Assembly: GCA_028101965.1 (NCBI GenBank)
Contig: JAOHMI010000024.1
Span: 1-32,800, forward strand
Source: Bacteriovoracaceae bacterium
GTDB taxonomy: Bacteria > Bdellovibrionota > Bacteriovoracia > Bacteriovoracales > Bacteriovoracaceae
Direction: 5' to 3'
DNA length: 32,800 bases
The translations under genes and the position numbers were made by a program. Shown here piece after piece: positions 8,237 through 16,685 of the stretch; position 1 is the first letter of the stretch; each line of letters opens with the position of its first letter. The notes under the pieces were generated by a model. That model was not told where the DNA came from, did no database searches, and saw nothing but the letters and a program-made list of their open reading frames with translations.

Positions 8237-8768
8237 GAGAGGAGCCCTTTTCTCCTATGGAGTTACCTTTAAGCCATATTCTACTTAGCAGATTAAAGAA
8301 TAAAGGAGACATAAGGGAGAGAACTATTGATTCTGGAAAAAAATTAATAATAATTGTTCCAAACTTTGAAAAATCTCCCATTTTTAAACACAAAATTGAA
8401 GACATGAGTAGGAACCATATAATTTGAAAAACCTGCACAGTCACTATCGTCACAAAAGCAGAGGAAAATTGAATTAAGTCTTTTGTTATTGAAACCATAA
8501 AAGAAACAATAATTCCAATAATTGTTCCAACTGCCCAACCTTCATTTGAAAAAATGGAATGAATTAACTGAGTGGCCAATATATAAATTGGTAACCCATC
8601 ATCCTGAATTCTTAGTGCCAAAAAGAGAACAATTATGACATTAAAAGGTATTTTAAAATTAGTAAATCCCATAAAGGGTAAAAAAGTAGATGAGAGAATT
8701 TCACATAAAATAAGTAATAAAAGAGTTATCATCAAAGACTTAAATATATTTTTAAATGACAATCTCAT
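8226..8768 (-). CDS. mreD: Rod shape-determining membrane protein MreD
   Basis: A 180-residue protein of about five or six hydrophobic helices, of the size and topology expected of MreD. MreD sequences are poorly conserved, so the call rests largely on position: it starts 3 bases after mreC and overlaps mrdA by 11 bases. MreD is an inner-membrane component of the elongasome that acts with MreC. The start is ATG at 8766-8768. Confidence 0.88.
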   Translation of the reverse strand: MRLSFKNIFKSLMITLLLLILCEILSSTFLPFMGFTNFKIPFNVIIVLFLALRIQDDGLPIYILATQLIHSIFSNEGWAVGTIIGIIVSFMVSITKDLIQFSSAFVTIVTVQVFQIIWFLLMSSILCLKMGDFSKFGTIIINFFPESIVLSLMSPLFFNLLSRIWLKGNSIGEKGSSHVW

Positions 8769-8771
8769 AAT

Positions 8772-9614
8772 CTATTCCTTAACCACTTCATCATTTTTAG
8801 TTAATATGACAACCTCTTCCAATTTATGAAAATTGACCGTCGGCTTAACTTCTATTTTTTGTGTTAACGAATAAGATTCTTTTTCAATTGAATCAACTAC
8901 ACCAACCTTTATTCCTTTAGGATAAATATCACCTAATCCTGCAGTTATAACCAGGTCTCCTTGCTTGATAGACTCACTGCGCCTTACATATTTTAGCGTT
9001 AAATAAAAGTCGAAGCTACCTTCAAGAATCCCGTGCACTCTAGTATTGTCAATCAACGCATCCACGCGATTATTAGCATCCAAAATGGTTAAAATGTCTG
9101 CATAATTCTCTGAGACCTTATAAACATAACCAACCAAACCATCCATTGTAATGACGGGAGACTGAGGCTCAATCCCCTGTGCCAAGCCTCGATTAACTCT
9201 TAGTAATTTAAATTCATTAGAAGAATCCCAACCTATAACCTGGGCCATAACTTTCTTTAATTCAACTTCTGCACCAAATTGAAGTAATTTCTTTAACCGT
9301 TTATTTTCTTTTTCAATTTGTTGCAATTGAAAAATCTTATTCCGGTATCGGTCTAACTTCTTTGTCAGCTTCTTATTCTCTTTTCTGGTATCGACGATAT
9401 TGAAATAATTATCAAAAAAATTTCTAACGTCTGATTGGACTTGAGTCATACCTGATTGCAAAGGTGAAAACAGCTCTAAGCACACTTTTTCAAACAATGA
9501 GCTATCTGAATATTGATAATTTTGTGTAGCAAGACCGAAAAAAGATAAAATGATAACAACAATGGAGTTTATCAGTTTGGGTCTTGAATAGTCTCTCAAT
9601 ACATTTTTTATCAC
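8772..9614 (-). CDS. mreC: Rod shape-determining protein MreC
   Basis: A 280-residue bitopic protein with one membrane helix at about residues 15-30, a periplasmic coiled coil (about 75-115, with KKLTKKLDRYRNKIFQL) and the beta-barrel region (LKKVMAQVIGWD, VNRGLAQGIEPQSPVITMDGLVGYV, and later GDLVITAGLGDIYPKG). These are hallmarks of MreC, which scaffolds PBP2-RodA in the periplasm. The reading frame opens with GTG at 9612-9614, directly after an in-frame stop. No Shine-Dalgarno is seen, and the best promoter would start transcription at about the same base (see findings), so the true start may be GTG on a leaderless mRNA or a nearby internal TTG. mreB is not upstream: a divergent gene begins there instead. 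Confidence 0.93.
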   Translation of the reverse strand: MIKNVLRDYSRPKLINSIVVIILSFFGLATQNYQYSDSSLFEKVCLELFSPLQSGMTQVQSDVRNFFDNYFNIVDTRKENKKLTKKLDRYRNKIFQLQQIEKENKRLKKLLQFGAEVELKKVMAQVIGWDSSNEFKLLRVNRGLAQGIEPQSPVITMDGLVGYVYKVSENYADILTILDANNRVDALIDNTRVHGILEGSFDFYLTLKYVRRSESIKQGDLVITAGLGDIYPKGIKVGVVDSIEKESYSLTQKIEVKPTVNFHKLEEVVILTKNDEVVKE

Positions 9615-9620
9615 TCAATT

Positions 9621-9649
9621 ATTCTAGATAATTGTGTCTGGGATGCCAA
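9621..9649 (-). promoter_or_regulatory. Strong candidate sigma-70 promoter of the mre operon
   Basis: On the minus strand, TTGGCA (complement of 9644-9649, 5 of 6 matches to TTGACA) and TAGAAT (complement of 9621-9626, 5 of 6 to TATAAT) are separated by exactly 17 bases. Transcription would begin around 9612-9615, essentially at the mreC start codon. Confidence 0.6.
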
Positions 9650-9701
9650 TAAAATACTAATAATTTTAACCATATAAAAACCTGTAAAATAGACTAATCT
9701 A

Positions 9702-9732
9702 TTGAATCTTAGATCTGGTGTGATAAGATTCA
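9702..9732 (+). promoter_or_regulatory. Inverted repeat overlapping a candidate promoter of the PpiD-like gene
   Basis: TGAATCTTA (9703-9711) and TAAGATTCA (9724-9732) form a perfect 9-bp inverted repeat with a 12-base spacer. The arms overlap a possible promoter: TTGAAT at 9702-9707, a 16-base spacer, then TAAGAT at 9724-9729 with an extended -10 TG at 9721-9722. This geometry suits an operator for a dimeric regulator, or a hairpin in an upstream transcript. The leader to the ATG at 9800 would be about 65 bases. Confidence 0.5.
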
Positions 9733-9799
9733 GCTTTGTTAAATTGGGCTAATCTCATCGAGGGTAACCCCCTGGAATTAATTATATAAAGGAAGTAAA

Positions 9800-11305
9800 A
9801 TGAGCCGAAATTGGAAATCAGGAGTTTCTAAATTTATGATTAGTGGATTTATCCTAATCATCGTCTTTAGTTTTATGTTTACCACTCAACAATATTCAGG
9901 CTCTGTCGCTGGTGACTCAGTTGCAAATGTCGATGGAAGAGATGTTAAAATCAAAGAATATCAAGGTGCCTTAGAACAACAAATTAATTTTTATACACAA
10001 ATCTACGGTGGTAAAAGATTAACAGCTAAGCAAATTAAGCAATTTGGGATAAAGCAATTTGTCTTAGACAACCTCGTTCAAAAAAAGGTTTTGTTAAATT
10101 TAGCGGATAAAATCGGAATTACCATTGGAGAAAAAGAAGTCAAACAAACTATTAAAGACCAGGAATACTTTAAAACAGAAGGTAAATTTGATGTAAACCG
10201 ATATCGGCAACTCCTTCGAGCTAATGCTTATACTCCAGGTAGTTATGAGAAGTTAATGATTGAGGAAGGACAAGCTGCTAAAATGAATGATCTTCTTCGT
10301 TCCTTCACCTATAGTGATGATTTCATCAAGAATCACTCAAGAGTGAATCTTGATACTATTAAAGCACATACGGTTAAAATAGATAAAGATAAGCTTATTG
10401 AATTAGTAGCTATCACAAATCAAAAAGTAGATGACTTTGCTAAAGAAGAAAAAAACCAAGCAATCATTAAAGCCATTTATAATCAAAGATCAAAGCTTTA
10501 TAAGAAATATGGAGAGGTCAAGGCGTCTCATATTCTTGTTAAAACAGGAAATACAAAATCAGAAAATCAGGCGAAAGCAGAAATAGAAGCCATACGAAAA
10601 ACTCTTACCACAAAGAACTTCGCCACAATTGCTAATCAGAAAACGGAAGATCCTTCAGGAAAAGGCAAAGGCGGTAAGTTAGGTTGGTTCAAGAAAGGTG
10701 TTATGGATAAAAACTTTGAAAAAGTCGCTTTTGGAACAGCAAAAGGAAAAATTTCTGCTCCAGTTAAAAGCCAATTCGGTTACCATCTTATTTTTGTCCA
10801 AGATAAGAAAGAAGAAGTCATAACTCCTTTAGAGAAAGTCAAAAAAGAAGTGGTGAAGTTTCACTTGCAAAAGTCTGATCTTGAAGCTCAAAAAGCTATG
10901 AATGATAAAGTTGAAAAAGAAGTCATTGATCTTCTTAAGAATAATGACATGAAAAACTTAACTAAACTTGAGAAAAAATATGGTCTAACTATTCAAAAAG
11001 ATATCGAGATTAATCAACTAAGCGTAAATGCAGGAAACTTAAAATTTAATAATGAAGCCCTCATCACTAAATTCTTTGAAAAAGGCGCTAAATTTGTGGC
11101 CGTTTCCGAATCAGATGCTTCATTTATCAAAGTACTTTATCCCTTTGAGAAAACAAGCAGCGAAAACCTAGAGAAAAAAATCACAGATGATTTTAAAAAT
11201 AAAAAATCACAACTGGATGGTCAATTTTCAAACGTACTAAGAAAGCAAATTGTTGATTATGTAAAAGAAAACTCTAGCATCGTAACTAACCCTAAATTAT
11301 TATAG
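9800..11305 (+). CDS. PpiD-like periplasmic chaperone / parvulin-type peptidyl-prolyl isomerase
   Basis: A 501-residue protein anchored by one membrane helix at residues 12-30. A SurA_N-type chaperone region follows (about 38-190: VANVDGRDVKIKEYQGAL, VLDNLVQKKVLLNLADKIGI, GKFDVNRYRQLLRANAYTPGSYE), the same order of elements as E. coli PpiD. A parvulin domain lies at about 240-337 (KASHILVKTG, DPSGKGKGGKLGWFKKGVMDKNFEKVAF, SQFGYHLIFV). The C-terminal 160 residues lack a second recognisable parvulin. PpiD-type proteins sit at the Sec translocon exit and assist folding of exported proteins. It is shorter than E. coli PpiD (623 residues). The ATG follows AAGGAAG. The gene is divergent from the mre operon, and a ferredoxin gene follows after 18 bases. 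Confidence 0.87.
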   Translation: MSRNWKSGVSKFMISGFILIIVFSFMFTTQQYSGSVAGDSVANVDGRDVKIKEYQGALEQQINFYTQIYGGKRLTAKQIKQFGIKQFVLDNLVQKKVLLNLADKIGITIGEKEVKQTIKDQEYFKTEGKFDVNRYRQLLRANAYTPGSYEKLMIEEGQAAKMNDLLRSFTYSDDFIKNHSRVNLDTIKAHTVKIDKDKLIELVAITNQKVDDFAKEEKNQAIIKAIYNQRSKLYKKYGEVKASHILVKTGNTKSENQAKAEIEAIRKTLTTKNFATIANQKTEDPSGKGKGGKLGWFKKGVMDKNFEKVAFGTAKGKISAPVKSQFGYHLIFVQDKKEEVITPLEKVKKEVVKFHLQKSDLEAQKAMNDKVEKEVIDLLKNNDMKNLTKLEKKYGLTIQKDIEINQLSVNAGNLKFNNEALITKFFEKGAKFVAVSESDASFIKVLYPFEKTSSENLEKKITDDFKNKKSQLDGQFSNVLRKQIVDYVKENSSIVTNPKLL

Positions 11306-11323
11306 GGGATCAGCTTTTAAGTT

Positions 11324-11566
11324 ATGGCCGATAAATCTAATAAAATAGAGCAAAATATTCCTGGTGCTTTCTATGTGGACGATCAATGCATCGCCTGTGA
11401 TGCATGTGTAGTAGAAGCACCAAAAATTTTTGAAATGAACGATGATGAAGGCTACGCTTATGTAAAGCGACAACCTAAAAATGATTCAGATATCGAAGAT
11501 GCCAACAACGCTCTTGCGGCTTGTCCAGTAGATGCTATTGGAAATGATGGTAGTGAGATTAGTTAA
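11324..11566 (+). CDS. Single-cluster [4Fe-4S] ferredoxin
   Basis: An 80-residue acidic protein with the ferredoxin pattern CxxCxxC (Cys22, 25, 28, in QCIACDACVVEAP) and a distal CPVDAI (Cys67). These four cysteines suffice for one [4Fe-4S] cluster. The second-cluster cysteines are absent, as in monocluster ferredoxins of the Bacillus/Thermotoga type. It would be a low-potential cytoplasmic electron carrier; its redox partner is not visible nearby. It lies 18 bases after the PpiD-like gene, so the two are probably co-transcribed, although no functional link is obvious. Confidence 0.92.
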   Translation: MADKSNKIEQNIPGAFYVDDQCIACDACVVEAPKIFEMNDDEGYAYVKRQPKNDSDIEDANNALAACPVDAIGNDGSEIS

Positions 11567-11802
11567 GATCAAATCTCTATGCAACAAATAATTAATTCGC
11601 TAAATTTTGCCTAAGTCCGATTCCACCTTAAATCAGAAAAAAGGGTCTTATAATCAATTATAAAACTCCATTTAAGTACAAAAACAAAGCCCAAAGTTAA
11701 TTTATCTCTATAAGATTTTCATAAAGAATACTTAATTCTATTGATAATTAACATCTCCTTTAAATTGCAATAATTATTTAACTTAAATGAAGAGCTATTT
11801 TT
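11567..11802. other. Intergenic region ahead of the protease pair
   Basis: These 236 bp are AT-rich. They contain a small AT palindrome, TTATAAT-CA-ATTATAA (near 11650), but no GC-rich terminator hairpin, tRNA or credible ORF. The promoter for the protease genes presumably lies here; I cannot fix it. Confidence 0.3.
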
Positions 11803-14271
11803 ATGAGAAACTTTAACAGTCTATTCTTTTATTTTATCTTCTGTGTACTTATCTCTTGCGAGCCTATTTACTATCAAGATCCCAATGTTTGGAACCTAGA
11901 AAATATTAAATCAACAAAGCTATACCAACAAGTGAATCCTGCTCCGATCGGGCCAACTTCCCTTAAAGATGCTCCAGTAAAAATTGCAGTAATTGATACC
12001 GGTGTTAATTATAATCATAAATTTCTAGCGTCTAAAATTTCAAGGATGAAAGACCTTCATAATGAACAAATTGCAATTGAAGGGTATGATTTTCTGGGCA
12101 ACGATGAGCTCCCTTATCCTTTAGAAATTGACTTTTCATACCTCTATTTAGCAACAAATCATCAAGTTAAAGAACGAGATTTTTTCACAACCTCACCATT
12201 TAAAAAGCTTCATCAGTGGAATAACTATTTCATAGAAAAGCTAATGAATAAAATTAAAAATGATGAAAATTTAAAAAATACTTTTTTCGCCACAAAGATT
12301 AATAAAGAATCGATCAATGTAATTGGCTTATTAAAACTTCTCACTTCTAATGCCTATCAAATGAAAAAGAAAAAAATTCATTATCTTTTCCCTGAAAAAC
12401 CAGATGAAGAAGATACCGAAGAAAGTAGTCAAAAGTTATTCCCTCGTTCCAAGTTAGACAATATAAAAAAAACTTATCCAAAAATTGAGCAAGAACATCT
12501 CGACAATCTTAACAATTACATTTGGTATAGTGATGAAGATGGCTTACCCACTCTTAACCATTTATTTAACTCAGAAAGAATTGATTTAGATGATTTGCGA
12601 GGCTCTTACTATTTCTATCAGCATGTAAAAACAATTATATTTAGTGACGAATTTATTGAGGTAAAGGATTATTTCGAAAATTACTTGAGATTTGTTTATA
12701 ACAAACAGAAAAATAAGAAAAATAAAATCTATTGGGTCATGATGAATATGGAGCTATCAAGTTCCCTCCGCACCGTAAATAATAAATTTAAAGAAATCGT
12801 TTCTCCGAATCGATATTACGGCGCTTATCAAGAAGACTTTGCGATCAAAATTCAAAAAATATGTTTAGAAAACAAAGAATTAGCAAGAAATCAAGTAATA
12901 CCAAAAAAAATGATTCTAAATAAACTTAACAAATTAAAGAATACTAAGCTGTTAATTGAATCTATTTTTAATATTAGTGATATTAATTGCAACAAAAGCT
13001 ATTACGTTAATGAAGGTGTTGATTACTCCGCTCCTTTTATTGCTAATTTAAATAACGATCATGGAACCCATGTTTCAGGGATCATTGCCAATCAATTTAA
13101 TAGTCAAGATTCAATTAAGATTGTGCCTCTTAAAATTCCACTTGGAGAAATTATTTACCCAGAATCAATGAAAAAAAATAATACTAAATACTTTGAAGAT
13201 GATGTCTCTTCGTTTTTAGATAAATTTAGCGATTACTACTTGGATTCCCCAAAAATTGGTAAGAAAGAATTTCTAAAAAAATACTACAAAACATTTAATA
13301 TGCTAATAGTCCATGGAACCAAAAAATTACTTCAATCAATTATTTGGACCAGAGAAAATAATATTCCCATTGCCAATCTATCATTAGGGGCAAATTATAA
13401 TCAAAACAGTGTAAACCAAATCGTGGAGCAATATCAACCATATTTGGATGAAGAACTAAAGTACAAGCTATCAAATTTTTTTATCGAATACAACAAATCA
13501 TTATTTCGTAAAGAGATAATAAAGTCTAAAAATACTGTTTTCATAATTGCAGCAGGGAACGATGGAAAGATTGTTGATGGGATTAATACACATGGCTTAC
13601 CTTGCGACCTTGCTTCATCTCCAATACTAAGAAAATTTGGCTTAAATCTTCCGAACTCTTCACCTGAAAATGTTATTTGTGTGCAAAGTTTGACAAGAGA
13701 GTATAAATTTAAAGATAAATGTTCTAGTTTAACCTCTAATTTTTCTAATAAAACTTTTTCGCAAACAACCACAATTTCAGTATTGGGTGAGAATGTATTA
13801 TCCTCTACAAATGGAAATGGTTTTCCTATTTTAAATCGTTTGATACAAAAATTGTTCACCCAGGAAAAAGTTGAGAAAAATCAAGCTGGACTAACTCTCA
13901 CAGAAGAAGAGGAAGAAAGTATTGAAATTGCAAAATTAATTAAAAATTTGAATTTAATAAATAATTCTCAAATTAAAAATATTCCCTTTAATTTCTTTTC
14001 TGGAACAAGCATGGCCACTCCTTATGTAACTGGATATTTTGCGAAATCCTTACATGATTATAGAAATCAAATCAATCCACAAATAACAACAACTGACTTT
14101 CTTGAGTTATTTAAGAATCCTAATAATAGTTATCTTTATAATACAAGCAATGACTGTAAAGAAGACTTAAGGATCAGTGAAGATAAGATTAATATGCTCA
14201 CCTTAAGAGATATTATCAAAACCAATTCACCTCAAGAAATACTGCTTAATAGAGTAGAGGAAATACGATGA
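11803..14271 (+). CDS. S8-family (subtilase) serine protease lipoprotein with large insertions, catalytically intact
   Basis: An 822-residue protein. The N terminus is a lipoprotein signal with lipobox LISC (Cys19; Glu at +2), so the enzyme should be membrane-anchored outside the cytoplasm. All four subtilase residues are present: Asp65 in IAVIDTGVNYNH, His420 in DHGTHVSG, oxyanion Asn586 in IAAGNDG and Ser736 in FSGTSMATP. The spacing is abnormal: about 355 residues separate Asp and His (about 30 in subtilisin), and the His-Asn and Asn-Ser intervals are also extended. No N-terminal I9-type propeptide is present, since only 45 residues separate Cys19 and Asp65. The large insertion is charged and helical, with no family I recognise. 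The stop codon overlaps the ATG of the next gene (ATGA), whose product is a paralogue. Substrates are unknown. Confidence 0.9.
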   Translation: MRNFNSLFFYFIFCVLISCEPIYYQDPNVWNLENIKSTKLYQQVNPAPIGPTSLKDAPVKIAVIDTGVNYNHKFLASKISRMKDLHNEQIAIEGYDFLGNDELPYPLEIDFSYLYLATNHQVKERDFFTTSPFKKLHQWNNYFIEKLMNKIKNDENLKNTFFATKINKESINVIGLLKLLTSNAYQMKKKKIHYLFPEKPDEEDTEESSQKLFPRSKLDNIKKTYPKIEQEHLDNLNNYIWYSDEDGLPTLNHLFNSERIDLDDLRGSYYFYQHVKTIIFSDEFIEVKDYFENYLRFVYNKQKNKKNKIYWVMMNMELSSSLRTVNNKFKEIVSPNRYYGAYQEDFAIKIQKICLENKELARNQVIPKKMILNKLNKLKNTKLLIESIFNISDINCNKSYYVNEGVDYSAPFIANLNNDHGTHVSGIIANQFNSQDSIKIVPLKIPLGEIIYPESMKKNNTKYFEDDVSSFLDKFSDYYLDSPKIGKKEFLKKYYKTFNMLIVHGTKKLLQSIIWTRENNIPIANLSLGANYNQNSVNQIVEQYQPYLDEELKYKLSNFFIEYNKSLFRKEIIKSKNTVFIIAAGNDGKIVDGINTHGLPCDLASSPILRKFGLNLPNSSPENVICVQSLTREYKFKDKCSSLTSNFSNKTFSQTTTISVLGENVLSSTNGNGFPILNRLIQKLFTQEKVEKNQAGLTLTEEEEESIEIAKLIKNLNLINNSQIKNIPFNFFSGTSMATPYVTGYFAKSLHDYRNQINPQITTTDFLELFKNPNNSYLYNTSNDCKEDLRISEDKINMLTLRDIIKTNSPQEILLNRVEEIR

Positions 14272-16685
14272 ACTATTTTACAATATCAGTATTACTTTTG
14301 AGTTTTATCTTCATTTCCTGTGATGATAGCCGATTGTACAATCAAGACTTTAAAAAATGGAATTTAGATATAAGCAAATTATCTAATGAAATTAAGTCCA
14401 AGATTAACCCGCAAAGTAGGGAGAAATCTTTGGAGAATAGTGAAAATATTAAGATTGCAGTTATAGATAATGGTGTCGATTATAACCACACTCTTCTCAA
14501 AAACAGATTTTTGGAAGATAATACAGGAAAGCTACTGGGGTATGACTTTGCCTCCCAAGATAGCCTCCCCTATCCTTCAAGTTTAGATATTTCTCTTTTT
14601 GCATTTCAAGAAAAATTTAAAAAGAATCAAATTCACTCTGATCACTCATCAGACCCATTGCTCGACCTTAAGAATTATAATGAGAAAATATTAAAAGACT
14701 TTCATGCTGACCCTATACTTAGAGAATCCTCTCTGTACAAAAATTTATTCCGTCACAATACAATCAATATCTTTGGAATACTCTATTTTTATATTTATAA
14801 AAAAGAAATCTTGAAGCTAAAATCTCCCGATCAAAAAGTTAATGTTAAAGAAATTTTAAATCTAAAGCTTAACTTTGCTAATTTTTTAAAAAAATCTGTT
14901 TATGATGAGCAAGCTAAAGCATTTCTCGAACATTTTGATAATAATATTTATGTAGCTCTCTCGTTTTACTACAGGCTAGAGCAAAGTAATTTCAATCTAA
15001 GTCAAACATATGGACTTCCTTCGATTAAAACTAATCACATCGAATCGATTCTAGACTACTTTAAGCATATTAGTATAATTCAAGGATATGACCAGTTCAT
15101 TAAAAGAATTGATCAAATAACAAGTTCTAATGTTTTTAAAAAATTCTATCAATCATTTTTAAACTATCATTCATTCCTCAATACTAAGGAAAGCTTTTTA
15201 GAAAAAGACAATATCAAACTTGAAGATCAGCAATTATCAAATAATGAATTTCAAAGTGCTTTAAGTAAAAGTCATCAATCTTTACATGATTCTTTTTTAC
15301 GTTTTCATTACAAGAATAAACTCATTTATAGCGATGGGAAGTTTCATGATCTAACTATGGAGAAAAGGACTTTTTGCTTAGCAGTAAAGGGAACAAGATT
15401 TCATAGTAAAAGAAAGAATCAATTCAAATCTAAGAAAATTACTAAATCTAGGCAAAAGATAGAAAAAAGCCTAAATTTAGACTTTAGTCAATTATCATTC
15501 TTTAATTCATCAGACTGTAATCAACTTGAAGAGATTAATCAAATACCAAATTATAATGCATATATTCTCCAATCTTCTAAAATTAATAGCTTTGATAGAG
15601 GTACAGCGGTCTCCCAATTATCAACAAACGGTCTCGATAATAAAGTAAAAATTATCCCACTTCGTATCCAAACTTTAAATACATTCAATGGAATTGTTCA
15701 AAATGAAGAAAGTGTTGATAAACACATATTAAAATTTAAGAATTTTGTTCAACAGCGTCCGAATATAAAAGAATTTATCTTACATTATTCGAACAATGAT
15801 CTTGATAGGTCCTTATCCTTTTTAAGAAGACGACTTTTAAATAAAAAATACGTGACTGGAATAAATATTTTTAATTCATTAATTGAAACATTCAATTTTA
15901 TATTGAAACAAAACATTAAAATTGTATTAATTCCTTTTGCCACTCACTTTCAAAATATAAGATTAGAAGATAATAATGATCCAATCGAGTCTATGGAGTC
16001 AGTGGTATTCTTAACATTCATTGAATTTCTTAAATTTGAAATCAGAGCTAGGATTAACAAATTAGGCGAGGATACGCTTATTTTTGTCTCTGCTGGTAAT
16101 CAAGGTAAACTTATAGACGGAACAAATGATACTGTCATTCCATGTGATCTCTCTTCATCAAAGTTTCTAGATGACTTAGGAGTTATGGACTTTGAATCAT
16201 CTCCTCGTAATATTATTTGCGTAGAAAGCCTTAGCGAAAAACGATCCTTCAACCAAAAAGAATATTACCCTAGTTCTAGCTTTACTAATAAGATACTTTC
16301 AAAAATAAACGTTATCAAAGTGAAAGGAGAGCAAATAAACGCAGCGATATCGGCTAGTAATTGTAGTGATGTGCTCCACCATTTCTCTTTTTCGCCGGAA
16401 GCTCGTATGAATGAGTATGATAAGCTTCTAATGAAAATATTAGTATTAGAGCATAAGGAATATTTCTGTAACATCGATTTACGCACAAAAATGAAACTCA
16501 ACAATGGTTCCGATTACGCGACTGCTCTAGCGGTAAACTATTTCTTAAGAAAATATATCACACAGAACGAAGATAAGAGTCTTCTTGATTTCAAGCACTT
16601 CTTTCTAGAACCATTTAATAAATGCGTTAAGACTCAAGAGAATGATTTTTGTGAAGATGAGTTGATAATAGATTTAAATGAGTGA
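14268..16685 (+). CDS. S8-family pseudoprotease lipoprotein, paralogue of the preceding protease
   Basis: An 805-residue protein with lipobox FISC (Cys18; Asp at +2). It shares the layout of the upstream protease: Asp67 in IAVIDNGVDYNH, a large insertion, Asn611 in VSAGNQGKLIDG, and IPCDLSSSKF and SSPRNIICVESL matching IPCDLASSPI-type blocks in the partner. Two catalytic residues are lost. The His motif DHGTHVSG is DRGTAVSQ (Arg444 replaces His), and the Ser motif SGTSMATP is NGSDYATA (Asp749 replaces Ser). With Asp and the oxyanion Asn kept but His and Ser gone, peptide hydrolysis is not expected. The frame is open and full length, so it is not a decayed pseudogene. It overlaps the upstream stop by 4 bases, with GAGGA as ribosome site, so the two are translationally coupled. 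A role as partner, inhibitor or binding protein is inference. Confidence 0.88.
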   Translation: MNYFTISVLLLSFIFISCDDSRLYNQDFKKWNLDISKLSNEIKSKINPQSREKSLENSENIKIAVIDNGVDYNHTLLKNRFLEDNTGKLLGYDFASQDSLPYPSSLDISLFAFQEKFKKNQIHSDHSSDPLLDLKNYNEKILKDFHADPILRESSLYKNLFRHNTINIFGILYFYIYKKEILKLKSPDQKVNVKEILNLKLNFANFLKKSVYDEQAKAFLEHFDNNIYVALSFYYRLEQSNFNLSQTYGLPSIKTNHIESILDYFKHISIIQGYDQFIKRIDQITSSNVFKKFYQSFLNYHSFLNTKESFLEKDNIKLEDQQLSNNEFQSALSKSHQSLHDSFLRFHYKNKLIYSDGKFHDLTMEKRTFCLAVKGTRFHSKRKNQFKSKKITKSRQKIEKSLNLDFSQLSFFNSSDCNQLEEINQIPNYNAYILQSSKINSFDRGTAVSQLSTNGLDNKVKIIPLRIQTLNTFNGIVQNEESVDKHILKFKNFVQQRPNIKEFILHYSNNDLDRSLSFLRRRLLNKKYVTGINIFNSLIETFNFILKQNIKIVLIPFATHFQNIRLEDNNDPIESMESVVFLTFIEFLKFEIRARINKLGEDTLIFVSAGNQGKLIDGTNDTVIPCDLSSSKFLDDLGVMDFESSPRNIICVESLSEKRSFNQKEYYPSSSFTNKILSKINVIKVKGEQINAAISASNCSDVLHHFSFSPEARMNEYDKLLMKILVLEHKEYFCNIDLRTKMKLNNGSDYATALAVNYFLRKYITQNEDKSLLDFKHFFLEPFNKCVKTQENDFCEDELIIDLNE

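Noticed and set aside
11640-11670. AT palindrome TTATAATCAATTATAA as a terminator after the ferredoxin gene
   Set aside because: The stem is purely A/T and is not followed by a clean T-run; expected by chance in this composition.
13434-13859. A 141-codon open frame on the minus strand inside the protease gene
   Set aside because: It lies wholly opposite the well-supported protease, shows no recognisable motif, and is explained as an antisense shadow of the biased codon use.
16265-16504. A 79-codon minus-strand frame inside the pseudoprotease gene
   Set aside because: Antisense to conserved subtilase sequence (including the altered Ser motif); no domain and no ribosome site noted.
14268-16685. 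Second subtilase as a decaying pseudogene
   Set aside because: The frame is full length, has a good ribosome site and lipobox, and conserves blocks outside the catalytic His and Ser; loss looks specific rather than random.
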